From: Chrysomallon squamiferum
Taxonomy: Eukaryota; Mollusca; Gastropoda; Neomphalida; Peltospiridae
Length of the DNA: 64,000 bases
Assembly: GCA_012295275.1 (NCBI GenBank)
Contig: CM022672.1
Coordinates: 15,264,625 to 15,328,624, forward strand
Direction of reading: 5' to 3'
Part shown: one piece after another, positions 63,001 through 64,000 of the stretch
Numbering within the stretch: the stretch's first letter is position 1
How the letters are laid out: each line of letters starts with the position of its first letter
Notes under the pieces: generated by a model
Database searches by the model: none
Seen by the model: only the letters and a program-made list of their open reading frames with translations
Told to the model about the DNA's origin: nothing
Made by a program: the position numbers and the translations under genes

Positions 63001-64000
63001 ACAAATGATTTCTCTGAATTCCACAAAAAAGATCAGCAACTGGCAATAAATAATAGTGCTGTGAAGATAAATGCTACAGAGATAACAAGAACCCACTATG
63101 GTATTACAAAGGAAGCAATAAAACAAGATAAACTATCACTGCAGTCAAATTCAGCTGAATCTTTAACATCTGAAGATGAAAGAAAAGATACTGTACCGGA
63201 TGCCATAAATGAAGGCAGTGAATTGATTGAAGATGAAGGAAAAGATACTGTACCTGATAATATAAGTGAAGTCAGTACATTGATTGAAGATGAAAGAAAA
63301 GATACTGTGCCTGATAACATACATGAAGCCACTGGACTCATTGAAGATGAAAGAAAAGATGCTGTACCTGATAACATGCATGAAGCCAATGAATTGATTG
63401 AAGATGAAAGAAAAGATACTATGCCTGATAACATAAATGAAGGCAGTGAACTGATTGAAGATGAAGGAAAAGGTACTGTGCCTGATAACATAAATGAAGC
63501 CACTGGATTCAGTGAAGATGAAAGGAAAGATACTGTGCCTGATACCATAAATGAAGCCTGTGCATTGATTGAAGATGAAAGAAAAGATGCTGTGCCTGAT
63601 AACATAAATGAAGCCAGTGAATTGATTGAAGATGAAGAAAAGATACTGTACCTGATAACATAAATTGATTGAAGATGAAGAAAGAAAAGATGTACCTGAT
63701 AACATGCATGAAGCCAGTGCATTGCCTGCCTGATAACATAAATGAAGCCAGTGCATTGATTGAAGATGAAAGAAAAAGATAACTGATGTCAGTACATTGA
63801 TTGAAGATGAAGGAAAAGATATAACATAAGTGATGTCAGTACATTGATTGAAGATGAAGGAAAAGATACTGTGCCTGATAACATGCCTGATAACAGTACA
63901 TTGATTGAATGAAAAAACATAAATGAAGCCAGTGCATTGATTGAAGATGAAAGAAAGGATACTGTGCCTGATAACATAAATGAAGCCACTGGACTCATTG
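60072..64000 (+). CDS. CARD-containing adaptor-like gene, MAVS-like candidate (5' part; runs off window)
   Basis: Exon A, 60,072-60,209, starts at ATG after a CTGTAG acceptor (46 codons: L-D-P-E-C-P-N-I-I-D-S-L, L-S-P-R-E-M). Exon B, 60,515-60,666, continues D-E-L-K-K-R-H, L-W-D-Y-A-M, then after a frame break D-W-W-I-K-M-E-K-V-L-R-E-E-G-Y-L-K-E-A-D, ending in phase 1. Exon C starts at 61,291 (phase 1) and is open to 62,975, then in the next frame from 62,980 to 63,663. A+B reads as a six-helix CARD; the Trp before the last helices and the leucine spacing resemble MAVS and RIG-I-like receptor CARDs. Exon C is disordered and Gln/Ser/Asn-rich with P-P-P-Y near its start, then a 19-residue acidic repeat. 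MAVS is CARD plus a long disordered region plus a C-terminal membrane anchor; no anchor is visible before the window ends. Exon B is 152 nt where 151 would keep frame (extra A near 60,584). Annotated as a gene with reservation. Confidence 0.6.
63163..64000 (+). repeat. 57-bp tandem repeat encoding a 19-residue acidic motif
   Basis: The protein unit is roughly D-N-I-N-E-A-S-E-L-I-E-D-E-R-K-D-T-V-P. About nine units are in frame up to 63,640. After that, deletions of 10-40 bp and single-base changes break the frame in almost every unit, to the window edge. Variation between units is mostly at the two positions after E-A and at R/G in D-E-R-K. Confidence 0.9.

Overview
This is an animal (metazoan) genomic window: AT-rich, saturated with (CT/GA)n, (ATT)n, (GTT)n and (AC)n microsatellites and with minisatellites, and its genes are split by introns with ordinary GT-AG sites. 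The gene content suggests a lophotrochozoan, most likely a mollusc. A cephalopod would fit the microsatellite load, but nothing in the sequence proves it.

Positions 1-45,000 hold a tandem gene cluster. Four dermatopontin-family genes (A, B, C, D, all on +) share one architecture: a 6-nt coding first exon (Met-Lys), a signal-peptide/first-domain exon, second- and third-domain exons, a short terminal coding exon and, downstream, a 3'UTR exon with AATAAA. Intron phases are 0, 1, 1, 2. A, C and D assemble into clean secreted Cys-rich proteins of about 169, 171 and 173 residues. B is broken by a frameshift, a stop at an exon junction, a duplicated and truncated exon 3, and an array of partial exon-4 copies. 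Between them lie three clan-2 cytochrome P450 (CYP2-like) copies, all damaged: a 3' fragment at 1-216, a copy at 10.4-12.8 kb that is truncated and carries a 1.85-kb insertion, and a near-complete intronless copy at 24.4-25.8 kb that lacks about 60 codons. A resembles C and B resembles D, so a two-gene block (P450-dermatopontin-P450-dermatopontin) seems to have duplicated as a whole. The second half of block 2 has lost its P450, and the Ser-codon (AGT)n segment appears after both C and D.

Positions 45,000-57,300 are mostly non-coding: a 2.5-kb minisatellite-bearing segment, one possible minus-strand exon (48.5 kb), a MITE fragment, and at 49.6-51.8 kb a decayed partial copy of the gene at the right edge.

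Positions 57,300-64,000 hold the start of a second kind of gene. Two small exons encode a domain that reads as a CARD, most like those of MAVS and RIG-I-like receptors. A very long exon follows that encodes a disordered Gln/Ser/Asn-rich region with a PPPY motif and then a 19-residue acidic tandem repeat that runs off the window. I read this as a candidate MAVS-like CARD adaptor. The copy shown carries at least three frame breaks, which are either assembly errors or pseudogenization. A 2.3-kb element with very long terminal inverted repeats sits just upstream of the first CARD exon.

All family names come from motif reading, not database search. The proposed functional links (extracellular matrix or agglutinin proteins, P450 oxidation, innate immune signalling) are inferences.
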